Assembly (NCBI RefSeq): GCF_001836165.1
Contig: NZ_KV827691.1
Coordinates: 58,008-114,040, forward strand
Reading direction: 5' to 3'
Length of the DNA stretch: 56,033 nt
From: Corynebacterium sp. HMSC036D02
Lineage (GTDB): Bacteria > Actinomycetota > Actinomycetes > Mycobacteriales > Mycobacteriaceae
Position 1 is the first letter of the stretch; every line of letters begins with the position of its first letter. Both the position numbers and the translations under genes were made by a program. Under the pieces are notes generated by a model that saw nothing but the letters and a program-made list of their open reading frames with translations, was not told the origin of the DNA and searched no databases. This document shows, one piece after another, positions 15,850 to 23,540 of the stretch.

Positions 15850-16928
15850 AGCCCGAAGGCGTCCTTTACTGGCTGGGACACCAGCTCTCCCCCACGCGTC
15901 ATGAGTCCATCAGCTAGGCCCGGGAAGCGCTCAACCGCACCATCGAAACCATCAGCAGCCAGCGCGCGCATATAGGGCAGAGTGGCAGAGCCCAGCGCCC
16001 GGGCAGACGTATTCGCCACCGCGCCCGGCATGTTAGCCACGCAGTAGAAGATGGTGTCGTGCACCTTAAAGGTGGGCTCGTCGTGCGAGGTCTTGTGGGA
16101 GTTCTCGAAGCAGCCGCCTTGGTCAATGGCAACGTCGACAAGCACGGCGCCCTTCTTCATCCGCTTGACCACATCCTCGCGCACCAACTTCGGGGCCGCA
16201 GCACCTGGAACAAGCACCGCGCCGATGACCAGGTCCGCCTCCAGCAACTCTTCCTCCAGTGCCGATGGATCCGACACGATGGTGCGCACGCTGCCTTGAT
16301 ACTGCTCATCAAAGCGCTGCAGCACGTGCGGATCAAGGTCCAGCACCGTCACCTCGCCGCGCAGGCCATGCGCCATCGCGACTGCCGACGCCCCCACCTG
16401 GCCACCACCGATGACGACGACGCGAGCCGGCCGCGTACCTGGTACACCGGCGACCAGCAAACCGCGCCCGCCTTCGGTAGAGAGCAGGTGATGTGCGCCC
16501 TCGATTACTGCAAGACGACCAGCCACCTGGGACATCGGGGTCAGCAGTGGCAAGGTGCCGTGAGAGTCGGTCACGGTTTCATAGGCTACGGCCGTCGTAC
16601 CTGAGTTCATCAGGGCATCCGTCAACGGCCGGTCCGCGGCTAGGTGCAGGTAGGTAAACAGCAGCAGATCCTCGCGCAAGTAGCCATACTCAGACTCCAG
16701 CGGTTCCTTGACCTTGACCACCATCTCCGCGGCCCATGCCTCCGCGGCAGTGGGAACGATGGTCGCGCCGGCGGCCTGATACTCGGAGTCAGGGAAGGAG
16801 GCACCTTCCCCCGCCATGGTCTCAACCAGAACCTCATGGCCGTCTTTAATCAGCGTGTCCGCCGCGCTCGGGGTCAGCGCGACGCGGTTTTCGTTGTTCA
16901 TTATTTCTTTGGGTACGCCAATACGCAT
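15846..16928 (-). CDS. ald: Alanine dehydrogenase
   Basis: A 360-residue NAD-dependent enzyme that interconverts L-alanine and pyruvate plus ammonia. It starts MRIGVPKEIMNNENRVALTP, the typical N-terminus; the catalytic lysine region VKVKEPLESEY, the catalytic histidine in YLHLAAD and the nucleotide-binding VVIGGGQVGASAVAMAHGL are all present. I choose ATG 16926-16928, 12 bases after AAGGAG, over an ATG four codons upstream that abuts this ribosome site. The last four bases overlap the DASS gene stop. A leader of about 200 bp upstream holds two inverted repeats (17036-17116). Confidence 0.93.
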   Translation of the reverse strand: MRIGVPKEIMNNENRVALTPSAADTLIKDGHEVLVETMAGEGASFPDSEYQAAGATIVPTAAEAWAAEMVVKVKEPLESEYGYLREDLLLFTYLHLAADRPLTDALMNSGTTAVAYETVTDSHGTLPLLTPMSQVAGRLAVIEGAHHLLSTEGGRGLLVAGVPGTRPARVVVIGGGQVGASAVAMAHGLRGEVTVLDLDPHVLQRFDEQYQGSVRTIVSDPSALEEELLEADLVIGAVLVPGAAAPKLVREDVVKRMKKGAVLVDVAIDQGGCFENSHKTSHDEPTFKVHDTIFYCVANMPGAVANTSARALGSATLPYMRALAADGFDGAVERFPGLADGLMTRGGELVSQPVKDAFGL

Positions 16929-17035
16929 GATTCGAGCCATCTCCTTTTGCTGAAGAAATAGAATTCAACCCCTTTAGGGTAACGCAGATCACCCCTTTTG
17001 TGTGCCGTCTCGGCCCGACCAAATCCAAGGTAGGT

Positions 17036-17116
17036 ATAGCGCCCTGCGGCAGGCGTAGCGCTATTTATACATAACCCCGCCGTGGACGGTCGCCGTGGGC
17101 GCCGCACTGGCGGGGT
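17036..17116. other. Two adjacent inverted repeats upstream of ald
   Basis: First repeat: ATAGCGC (17036-17042) and GCGCTAT (17058-17064) enclose an inner hairpin CCTGC-G-GCAGG. Second repeat: ACCCCGCC (17074-17081) and GGCGGGGT (17109-17116). They fill the gap between the unknown gene ending at 17137 and the ald leader, both on the minus strand. Either could end the upstream transcript, though no T-run follows, or fold in the ald leader. Confidence 0.5.
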
Positions 17117-17136
17117 ACACATTGCTTTAGCAACCT

Positions 17137-17793
17137 TTAGAACAAGGACAGCCGCGTCGAATGGTAGACGCTGCCATAAGGCGCATCGAGGCGCACCCAA
17201 CGCCCCTTGCCCGCCACGCGAAGGTGGCGGGGGATCTCCAGTGAGGCGGCAAAGCCCGGGATGAGGCCCAAGCTCGTGCAGGCAAAGATCATCCGCATGG
17301 GAATCTCCACCTGAGTCTCCGCATCATTCACGGTGAGCACCGTCTGATTCAACAGGCTCTTCGGAGGCCCCATCGGCCCGGAGAATTGGCGGGCCAACTG
17401 GCGACCCTTGTCCGCGAGTTCACGGACAACGTCAACCGGCAGCGAGTCGATCTCCCGAAAGCCCTTTTCCGGCGGCAAGGCCCCCGGCCAGGACGGATCG
17501 CGCGCTGGGCCTAAATCAAGTTCCACGCCTCCTTCGTGGCCGAGGGAGTCGGGGGCGGTGTGGAGGGCGTCGAGAAGCGCCTGCGCCGATACCACGGCAC
17601 CGTCGCGGCCCACGGTCCCCTCGCAACGCCGCGCCACGACAACGTCGAACGGCGTGGTCACAAAGACCTCAGCCTGGTTGGTGTCGTACTGACGCAGGCG
17701 CACCGCGGCGGATGCATCCAGCCCCGTCGCGCGGGAGAGGAGGGCGCGAAGCCCTACCCCACCGCTGCGCAGTGTCAGAGTTTCGCGCTCCAT
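17137..17793 (-). CDS. Conserved actinobacterial protein of unknown function (Rv2474c-like)
   Basis: A 218-residue soluble protein with no signal peptide or membrane segment. The sequence begins MERETLTLRSGGVGLRALL, has QAEVFVTTPFDVVVARRCEG, the loop FSGPMGPPKSLLNQTVL and ends VYHSTRLSLF. I recognise no catalytic motif. It starts at the base where the thioesterase stops (17793), so the two are coupled. Gene order with thioesterase, EttA and SSB-like protein matches M. tuberculosis Rv2474c-Rv2475c-Rv2477c-Rv2478c from memory, so it is a conserved lineage gene rather than an accessory one. Confidence 0.8.
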   Translation of the reverse strand: MERETLTLRSGGVGLRALLSRATGLDASAAVRLRQYDTNQAEVFVTTPFDVVVARRCEGTVGRDGAVVSAQALLDALHTAPDSLGHEGGVELDLGPARDPSWPGALPPEKGFREIDSLPVDVVRELADKGRQLARQFSGPMGPPKSLLNQTVLTVNDAETQVEIPMRMIFACTSLGLIPGFAASLEIPRHLRVAGKGRWVRLDAPYGSVYHSTRLSLF

Positions 17794-18251
17794 TACTGCT
17801 GCTCAAGCTCGACGACGGCGTGCTCCAAGATAATGTTGCGCTCCTGCTCAGAGACCTCCCGTGGCATCTGAGTAGCCGGGTCAATGGTGACCTGCACGCA
17901 ATCAATGACGCAGGCTACTTGGCCCTGCGCATCCTTGATCGTCTGGCGAGTGGTGAAAGACGTGGTGCCGAGGCGCACCACCGTGGTTTCCACCGTCACC
18001 GTTCCATGGCGTCCATCCCATTTGATGGGGCGGACATAGTCCGCTTCGATGTGGCGAACGAAAGCCACCATGTTGACGCCGCGAGCGTAGAAGTGGTGCA
18101 TGGCAAAAGCCAAGCGCGCCTCCTGCGCCAGCTCAATGAAGTTGGCATTCATCATGTGGCCGTACATGTCGAAGTCCGACCAGCGCACGCCCACGGTAAG
18201 CGCGTGGACGTTGTCCTTGGTCTTCTCCGACACAACATTCTGAGCGGACAT
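17793..18251 (-). CDS. Acyl-CoA thioesterase, 4HBT hotdog fold
   Basis: A 152-residue single-hotdog protein of the YbgC/4-hydroxybenzoyl-CoA thioesterase family. The family motif VRWSDFDMYGHMMNANFIEL (about residues 23-42) carries the catalytic Asp after the DxxGH-like DMYGHMMN. It would hydrolyse acyl-CoA esters in the cytoplasm. ATG 18251 follows GGAAC-type weak ribosome sequence. It lies 47 bp after ettA and is coupled to the next gene. Corresponds by position to Rv2475c. Substrate chain length unknown. Confidence 0.88.
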   Translation of the reverse strand: MSAQNVVSEKTKDNVHALTVGVRWSDFDMYGHMMNANFIELAQEARLAFAMHHFYARGVNMVAFVRHIEADYVRPIKWDGRHGTVTVETTVVRLGTTSFTTRQTIKDAQGQVACVIDCVQVTIDPATQMPREVSEQERNIILEHAVVELEQQ

Positions 18252-18298
18252 TCCAGGTTCCTTCCGGAGTTCGTGCTTTAACGCTAGGGACTAATGGC

Positions 18299-19969
18299 CT
18301 AGCGGCTGAGCTTACGGTGGGTAACGCGGGACGGGCGTGCAGCCTCCTCGCCGAGGCGCTCAACCTTGTTCTTCTCGTAGTCACCGAAGTTACCCTCGAA
18401 CCAGAACCACTGGCCTTCTGCGACGTTGCCCTCCCACGCCAAGATGTGGGTACAGGTGCGGTCGAGGAACCAGCGATCGTGGGAGATGACCACGGCACAG
18501 CCAGGGAACTTCTCCAGGGCGTTTTCCAGGGAACCCAGGGTTTCCACGTCCAAGTCGTTGGTCGGCTCATCGAGGAGGATCAGGTTGCCGCCCTCTTTCA
18601 GGGTCAGGGCCAGGTTCAGGCGGTTACGCTCACCACCGGAGAGAACCTTGGAAGGCTTTTGCTGGTCAGCACCCTTGAAACCGAAAGCGGAGAGGTAGGC
18701 GCGGGACGGCATCTCGTTCTGACCAACGTGGATGTAATCCAGCCCATCGGAGACAACCTCCCACACGGTGGCCTCCGGGTCGATGTTCTCGCGGCCCTGG
18801 TCAACATAAGACAGCTTGACGGTCTCGCCGACGTCGACGGAACCGGAATCCGGCTGCTCCAATCCCACGATGGTCTTGAACAGGGTGGACTTACCCACAC
18901 CGTTCGGGCCGATGACACCGACGATGCCGTTGCGCGGCAAGGTGAAGGAAAGATCCTTGATGAGGACGCGGCCGTCGAAGCCCTTGGTCAGGTTCTTGAC
19001 CTCCACGACCTTGTTGCCCAGGCGCGGCGGAGTCGGAATCTGAATCTCTTCGAAGTCGAGCTTCTTGTACTGCTCGGCCTCCGCAGCCATTTCCTCGTAG
19101 CGCTGGAGACGGGCTTTGTTCTTGGCCTGGCGGGCCTTCGCACCGGAGCGAACCCAGGCGAGCTCGTCCTTGAGGCGCTTCTGCAGCTTCTTGTCCTTAG
19201 CGCCAGCAATCTCGAGACGCTCGGCCTTCTTCTCCAGGTAGGTGGAGTAGTTGCCCTCGTAGGGGTAGAGCTTGCCGCGGTCAACCTCACAGATCCAGCC
19301 CGCGACGTGGTCGAGGAAGTAGCGGTCGTGGGTCACGGCAAGGACCGCACCCGGGTAGGTCTCGAGGTGCTTCTCCAGCCACTGGACGGACTCGGCGTCC
19401 AGGTGGTTAGTAGGCTCGTCCAGCAGCAGCAAGTCCGGCTCACTCAGCAGCAGCTTGGCCAGCGCAACGCGGCGGCGCTCACCACCGGAAAGGTTGGTCA
19501 CCGGGTCATCGGACGGCGGGCAGCGCAGCGCTTCCATGGCCTGCTCGATCTTGGAATCCACTTCCCAGGCATCGGCGGCATCCAGCTCCTCCTGGAGCTT
19601 GCCCATCTCCTCCATGAGCTCATCGGAGTAGTTGGTGGCCATCTCTTCAGCAATCTCTTCGAAGCGCTGCTTCTTCTGGAAGATTTCTCCGAGGCCCTCT
19701 TCGACGTTCTGACGGACCGTCTTTTCCTCGTTAAGCGGCGGCTCCTGGAGGAGGATGCCGACGGTCTTGCCCGGATCGATGAAAGCCTCGCCGTTGGAAG
19801 GCTGATCCAGTCCGGCCATAATCTTCAGGATCGAGGACTTACCTGCACCGTTGGGGCCCACGACGCCAATCTTGGCGCCCGGGTAGAAAGCCATGGTGAC
19901 GTTGTCCAAAATAACCTTGTCACCGATGGCCTTACGCACGTTTTTCATCGTGTAGATGAATTCGCCCAT
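18299..19969 (-). CDS. ettA: Energy-dependent translational throttle protein (ABC-F ATPase)
   Basis: A 556-residue soluble ABC-F protein with two ABC ATPases and no membrane part. Domain 1: VGPNGAGKSS, NLSGGERRRVALAK, LLLLDEPTNHLD. The interdomain P-site linker is rich in Lys/Arg/Glu (about residues 245-310). Domain 2: IGPNGVGKST, VLSGGERNRLNLAL, LILLDEPTNDLD. The starting MGEFIYTMKNVRKAIGDKVILDN and the C-terminal FGDYEKNKVERLG extension fit EttA rather than other ABC-F subfamilies. EttA binds the ribosomal E site and regulates the first elongation steps according to ATP/ADP level. Corresponds to Rv2477c by neighbourhood. Confidence 0.93.
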   Translation of the reverse strand: MGEFIYTMKNVRKAIGDKVILDNVTMAFYPGAKIGVVGPNGAGKSSILKIMAGLDQPSNGEAFIDPGKTVGILLQEPPLNEEKTVRQNVEEGLGEIFQKKQRFEEIAEEMATNYSDELMEEMGKLQEELDAADAWEVDSKIEQAMEALRCPPSDDPVTNLSGGERRRVALAKLLLSEPDLLLLDEPTNHLDAESVQWLEKHLETYPGAVLAVTHDRYFLDHVAGWICEVDRGKLYPYEGNYSTYLEKKAERLEIAGAKDKKLQKRLKDELAWVRSGAKARQAKNKARLQRYEEMAAEAEQYKKLDFEEIQIPTPPRLGNKVVEVKNLTKGFDGRVLIKDLSFTLPRNGIVGVIGPNGVGKSTLFKTIVGLEQPDSGSVDVGETVKLSYVDQGRENIDPEATVWEVVSDGLDYIHVGQNEMPSRAYLSAFGFKGADQQKPSKVLSGGERNRLNLALTLKEGGNLILLDEPTNDLDVETLGSLENALEKFPGCAVVISHDRWFLDRTCTHILAWEGNVAEGQWFWFEGNFGDYEKNKVERLGEEAARPSRVTHRKLSR

Positions 19970-20049
19970 GTTTCACCCTTTGCTTCTGTCAGGATTGGTA
20001 AATAACAGTACAAAGACTACATGACATGGGTGGCGGTAGTCCTTTGTCC

Positions 20050-20694
20050 TTAGACCATCGCTTCTTCTGGCTCCGGTTCAAGGTATGGCTCAGCGCCGGA
20101 CTGCGCTTGCTGACGGTCCGCCGCGGTGTCCTGCGGAGTATCTCCCGGCCGCAATGCAGCTGGCATTGCTTCTTCCGTTGGGTTCCCCGAGCCTTCTGTG
20201 TTCTCTGTGTTCTGCGCATCCCCTGCGTTCTGTGTATCGCTCGGCGGTGCCGTGTAGTCCACGTCCAGCGCCGGCGGGTTCTCCCCTAGCCAGAGGGCTT
20301 CGCTGCCCTCCTCACCGTAGGAGGTACCAATCTTGGTTGAAGTGATGCAGAAGCGGTTGAGGTCTAGGCCCACGTGAGCAATCTTGATGAAGGTCCTAGA
20401 GCGCGTAGCTCCGTTCTTATCCTCCCATCGGTCCGTCACAATGGAGCCCATAACGAAGACTGGCATGCCCTTATACAGGGATTTCTTCACGTTGATGGCG
20501 CACTGACCCCACACTTCACCATCGATAAAGTTGAGGTCCAGCTCCCGCCACACGGTTTTGCCCTCCTCGTCTTTCTCCGGAACGCTGCGGGAAGAAGCGA
20601 TACGGATGCGGGCCTTATACATGGTGTCGCTGATTTTGGTCAGGTGCGGGTTGTGGGTCAGGCGTCCTGTAATGGAGATTGGGTATTGAGACAT
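20050..20694 (-). CDS. Single-stranded DNA-binding protein family, SsbB-like paralogue
   Basis: A 214-residue protein starting MSQYPISITGRLTHNPHL at ATG 20692-20694 behind AAAGGA; a longer open frame upstream has a Cys/Trp/Arg-rich unnatural extension and is rejected. Residues about 1-110 form an OB-fold SSB domain (VWRELDLNFIDGEVWGQCAINVKKSLYKGMPVFVMGSI is its centre, described here in pieces). The C-terminal half is acidic, Pro/Gln/Asn-rich and ends EPEEAMV, without the DDDIPF-type protein-docking tip of the replicative SSB. It therefore looks like a specialised paralogue, as Rv2478c is in M. tuberculosis. Confidence 0.85.
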   Translation of the reverse strand: MSQYPISITGRLTHNPHLTKISDTMYKARIRIASSRSVPEKDEEGKTVWRELDLNFIDGEVWGQCAINVKKSLYKGMPVFVMGSIVTDRWEDKNGATRSRTFIKIAHVGLDLNRFCITSTKIGTSYGEEGSEALWLGENPPALDVDYTAPPSDTQNAGDAQNTENTEGSGNPTEEAMPAALRPGDTPQDTAADRQQAQSGAEPYLEPEPEEAMV

Positions 20695-20900
20695 TGCGTG
20701 ATTCCTTTGCTGGTCATGGCTCGTGGCTTTCTTGAGGTTAAGGAAGCGATGCGCCTCCCTTACCTCGCATCTTTGCCACCAAGAACAGCACTCGCAATGA
20801 CTGCGCCGCCAACCTGTGGATAACTTGTTGCAAGCGTCAACAAAAAATCTATTTACCCAGGCAGACGTCCTCTTTTCGCCACGCCGGGTACGCCACATTC

Positions 20901-22973
20901 CTAGTGCTGACGGAAGCTCGACTCGTCGCCTTCCCCCATCTGCTTGAGCATGGCGTTGTAGCTTGCCAGGTCGGCATCGCCGTCCACCTCCGCCTTGGCG
21001 TCATAGCGCCGGGCAGTCGCACGGTCCTCGCGCAGCCAGTCCCGGAATAGCGAACCGAACACAATCACCAGCGGGAACTGGCCGAAGCCCCAGGAAATAC
21101 CGCCGCCGGTCCGCTGATCGGTGACGAAATCCGGGTTCCACGGCAGGTTCAATGATTCATAGAAGTCCAGGCCGAGAATGACTTGCATCTGCATGAGGTA
21201 GACACCCGCAAAAAGGTGCAGGGGCATCGACACAAACAGGATGAGCAGGCGAACGCCCGTGGGCGCGCGCCACGGCAATGGATCCGGGCCAATGACTTCC
21301 CAGTAGTAGATATAGCCGGAAATCAAGAAGACCCAATTCATGATGACGTGCCCGGCATGCTCCGAAATGGCAACTTCGTAGAAGTTCGGGAACAGGTAGA
21401 GCACGTAGAGGATCGCCAAGAACTGCAGGACGTTGACCGCGGGGTGCGTGAGCACACGTAAAGTACGGGATTTGGTGAGGGCAACGGCGGCGTCGTGAAG
21501 CGTGGGCTTGCCCGGCTCCCCAGGCTCAAACGCTTCCATCACCAGGGTTACCGGGGCGCCCAACACGAGGCACAGAGGGATCGCCATGGACAGAATCATG
21601 TGCACCAACATGTGCATGGAGTACAACGCCGGCATGTATAGGCCAATACCATTGCTCATGATCAGCGTCATGCCCAGTGAGCCCATAAGGAACCACGTCG
21701 TGCGCCCAACCGACCACGTCAGCCCTCGCTGCTTCAGGCGCCAGAGCGCGTACAGGTAGAAGCCGGCTAGCACGAGCCCGAGCGAGCCAAACATGAGATC
21801 AAATCGGAACATGGTCCACACGTTGGTGGCCGTGGGGGCATCGAAAAGCTCGTAGCCCACCAGGATTTGCATGGCGTTGAGGTTCGGATCCCGCGGTGGC
21901 GGGGGCGGCGTGCGACCCATCGAGATGGCCACGCCGACTGTGGCCGCCATGATGAGAACCTCCACCACGGAGACCCTGATAAACAGGCGCGGCACACGTT
22001 TCAGCTGGGGAATGGTGACCCGGCGATGCACAAAGCCTATGACCGCGAGCACCACCGTGAGCACTGCTTTGCTCAGCACCAGCAAGCCATAGCGAGTGGT
22101 GAATAAATCCCCCAGCTCAACGCGGATGAGCGCGTTGACCACACCGGTCGCCGCCAGCCCCAAGATGGACAGCAGCGCAACGGTGGAATACCGGCGAACC
22201 GCCACGCCCATGTCAGGCCCTAGGCGGCGGCCATGCGCAATGAGGCCCATGAGCCCGCCGATCCACAGCATGATGAAGAACAGGTGCAATAGCAGCGAGT
22301 TCGTGCCGTAATCATGATCACCGCCGGAGGCCGAGTGACCCTCCATGCCGAGGGGCACCGTCAACAACAGCGACAGGAAGAACGTGGCAACCTGGCCTGC
22401 CCATGTGCGCGCCACAAAGCCCATGATGGCAACGAGCGCTGCGATTCCCGCGGTGAGCAGCCACACTTGCGACGTCGCGATCTGCCCCACCGCCATGCCC
22501 ATCAGCTCTGGGTTGAGGACCTGGCCCAATGGGGTACCGGTGAGGTCCGACATCACGAGGGGGACTTCAATCAACGACACCACCGCGGCACCCACGGCGG
22601 CCCACGCGCCGGTGCGCGCCGCAATGTGCCCATCGACGGTCAGGCCAGCCTTGATGAGACGCTCATTGTCCTTGTCCGGCACGGCCGGGTAAATCAAGAA
22701 GGCGCTAGACATAAAGGAACCGATGGCAAGTGCCATCAACATCCAGGCAACAGCGCGGAAGAAGGGCAGGCCAAACGTTGTCATGCGGCCTGGGTCGGGG
22801 ATGCCCAGGGCGGCAAGCGAGTCCGCGAGAAAGAACAAGGAAATAATTCCGCCTACGAGGCCCGCGAAGACGACGAAAGAAAGATTCAACAAGCGGGAAG
22901 GCTGCGCTCCCGACCCCGAGTGCGCCAGCCCCCGCAAGTGCTGTGAGCTGGGTTTTTCCTTCTCAGTGTGCAT
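20901..22973 (-). CDS. Membrane protein with CopD and CtaG domains (copper/cytochrome oxidase assembly)
   Basis: A 690-residue polytopic membrane protein with about 14-16 hydrophobic segments. The N-terminal half resembles the copper-resistance D (CopD) family, with a His-rich loop EGHSASGGDHDYGTN. The C-terminal half matches the caa3-type oxidase assembly factor CtaG: MFRFDLMFG, YMPALYSMHMLVHMILSM, SEHAGHVIMNWVFLISGYIYY and LFAGVYLMQMQ, with many His/Met residues suited to copper. Likely role: copper uptake or delivery to cytochrome c oxidase in the membrane. M. tuberculosis Rv0102 has the same two-domain layout as I recall. A palindrome lies upstream at 23004-23018. Confidence 0.82.
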   Translation of the reverse strand: MHTEKEKPSSQHLRGLAHSGSGAQPSRLLNLSFVVFAGLVGGIISLFFLADSLAALGIPDPGRMTTFGLPFFRAVAWMLMALAIGSFMSSAFLIYPAVPDKDNERLIKAGLTVDGHIAARTGAWAAVGAAVVSLIEVPLVMSDLTGTPLGQVLNPELMGMAVGQIATSQVWLLTAGIAALVAIMGFVARTWAGQVATFFLSLLLTVPLGMEGHSASGGDHDYGTNSLLLHLFFIMLWIGGLMGLIAHGRRLGPDMGVAVRRYSTVALLSILGLAATGVVNALIRVELGDLFTTRYGLLVLSKAVLTVVLAVIGFVHRRVTIPQLKRVPRLFIRVSVVEVLIMAATVGVAISMGRTPPPPPRDPNLNAMQILVGYELFDAPTATNVWTMFRFDLMFGSLGLVLAGFYLYALWRLKQRGLTWSVGRTTWFLMGSLGMTLIMSNGIGLYMPALYSMHMLVHMILSMAIPLCLVLGAPVTLVMEAFEPGEPGKPTLHDAAVALTKSRTLRVLTHPAVNVLQFLAILYVLYLFPNFYEVAISEHAGHVIMNWVFLISGYIYYWEVIGPDPLPWRAPTGVRLLILFVSMPLHLFAGVYLMQMQVILGLDFYESLNLPWNPDFVTDQRTGGGISWGFGQFPLVIVFGSLFRDWLREDRATARRYDAKAEVDGDADLASYNAMLKQMGEGDESSFRQH

Positions 22974-23003
22974 GGTGGGCAGTCTACCGCCACAGACGTT
23001 CTC

Positions 23004-23018
23004 TTACCTAAAAGGTAA
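23004..23018. promoter_or_regulatory. Palindrome in the CtaG/LysR divergent region
   Basis: TTACCTAAAAGGTAA: arms TTACCT and AGGTAA around AAA. It contains a T-N11-A core (TACCT...GGTA) as expected for a LysR-type regulator box, and lies 32 bp before the start of the small LysR-type gene and 31 bp before the start of the divergent CtaG/CopD gene. A metal-regulator site is the alternative. Confidence 0.5.
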
Positions 23019-23049
23019 ATAATTCTCAGCATTCGGGTAGTCTGCTCTC

Positions 23050-23343
23050 ATGGACTCTCGCCAGCTTCACCACTTTCGAGCCGTCGTAGATCACGGTTCT
23101 TTCACGCAAGCTGCGGAAGCGCTGCAGCTCACGCAACCTTCTTTGAGCCTGACCGTCCGCAAGCTTGAAAAAGATCTCAACGTGAAGCTGCTGTCCCGCG
23201 GACGCGGCGGAGTCCAAACCACGGAGGCCGGGGATTACCTCTACGGCGTGGCCACCTCGATCGATTCCCTCCTCACCACCGCCACCGCACGCCTTGCCGA
23301 GTTTGCTTCCTCGACACCAGCACCGAAGCAACACCAGCGATAG
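23050..23343 (+). CDS. Free-standing LysR-type DNA-binding domain
   Basis: A 97-residue protein consisting of only the LysR N-terminal winged helix-turn-helix and linker helix: MDSRQLHHFRAVVDHGSFTQ, recognition region TQPSLSLTVRKLEKDLNVKLL, then GDYLYGVATSIDSLLTTA. Normal LysR regulators are about 300 residues with a periplasmic-binding-protein-like effector domain; that part is absent and no continuation exists downstream, where tRNA-Arg begins 48 bp later. The domain itself is intact, without frameshift. It may be a real ligand-independent mini-regulator or a truncation product. It sits divergent from the CtaG/CopD gene across a palindrome. Confidence 0.8.
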   Translation: MDSRQLHHFRAVVDHGSFTQAAEALQLTQPSLSLTVRKLEKDLNVKLLSRGRGGVQTTEAGDYLYGVATSIDSLLTTATARLAEFASSTPAPKQHQR

Positions 23344-23357
23344 CCCGATAATCGGGC
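23343..23357 (+). terminator. Short hairpin after the LysR-type gene
   Basis: GCCCGATAATCGGGC folds into a 5-bp GC stem with a 5-nt loop, directly at the stop codon of the small LysR-type gene. No T-run follows, so termination is uncertain. Confidence 0.35.
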
Positions 23358-23390
23358 AGTTCGCAGCTGTGCGTTATGATGTTTCGGTAC

Positions 23391-23464
23391 GCCTCCATAG
23401 CTCAGTGGATTAGAGCAGTGGGTTTCTACCCCATGTGTCGCGGGTTCGAATCCTGCTGGGGGCA
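23391..23464 (+). tRNA. tRNA-Arg (anticodon TCT)
   Basis: A 74-nt cloverleaf. Acceptor GCCTCCA pairs with TGGGGGC (one G-T), D-arm GCTC/GAGC, anticodon stem GTGGG/CCCAT with loop TTTCTAC giving anticodon TCT (reads AGA), T-arm GCGGG TTCGAAT CCTGC, discriminator A. CCA is not encoded. Confidence 0.95.
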
Positions 23465-23540
23465 CGCAGGTCAAGGCCACTTTCTAGGGTTTCACTAAGC
23501 CTCAGACAGTGGCCTTTGGGCACAGATTGGACACACTTCC

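Noticed and set aside
18317..20005. Plus-strand open frame of about 562 codons over ettA
   Set aside because: Leu/Val/Gly/Asp-rich antisense shadow; ettA on the minus strand has full motifs.
20695..20898. Upstream extension of the SSB-like protein
   Set aside because: The extra residues are Cys/Trp/Arg-rich and unlike any SSB; a good ribosome site precedes ATG 20694.
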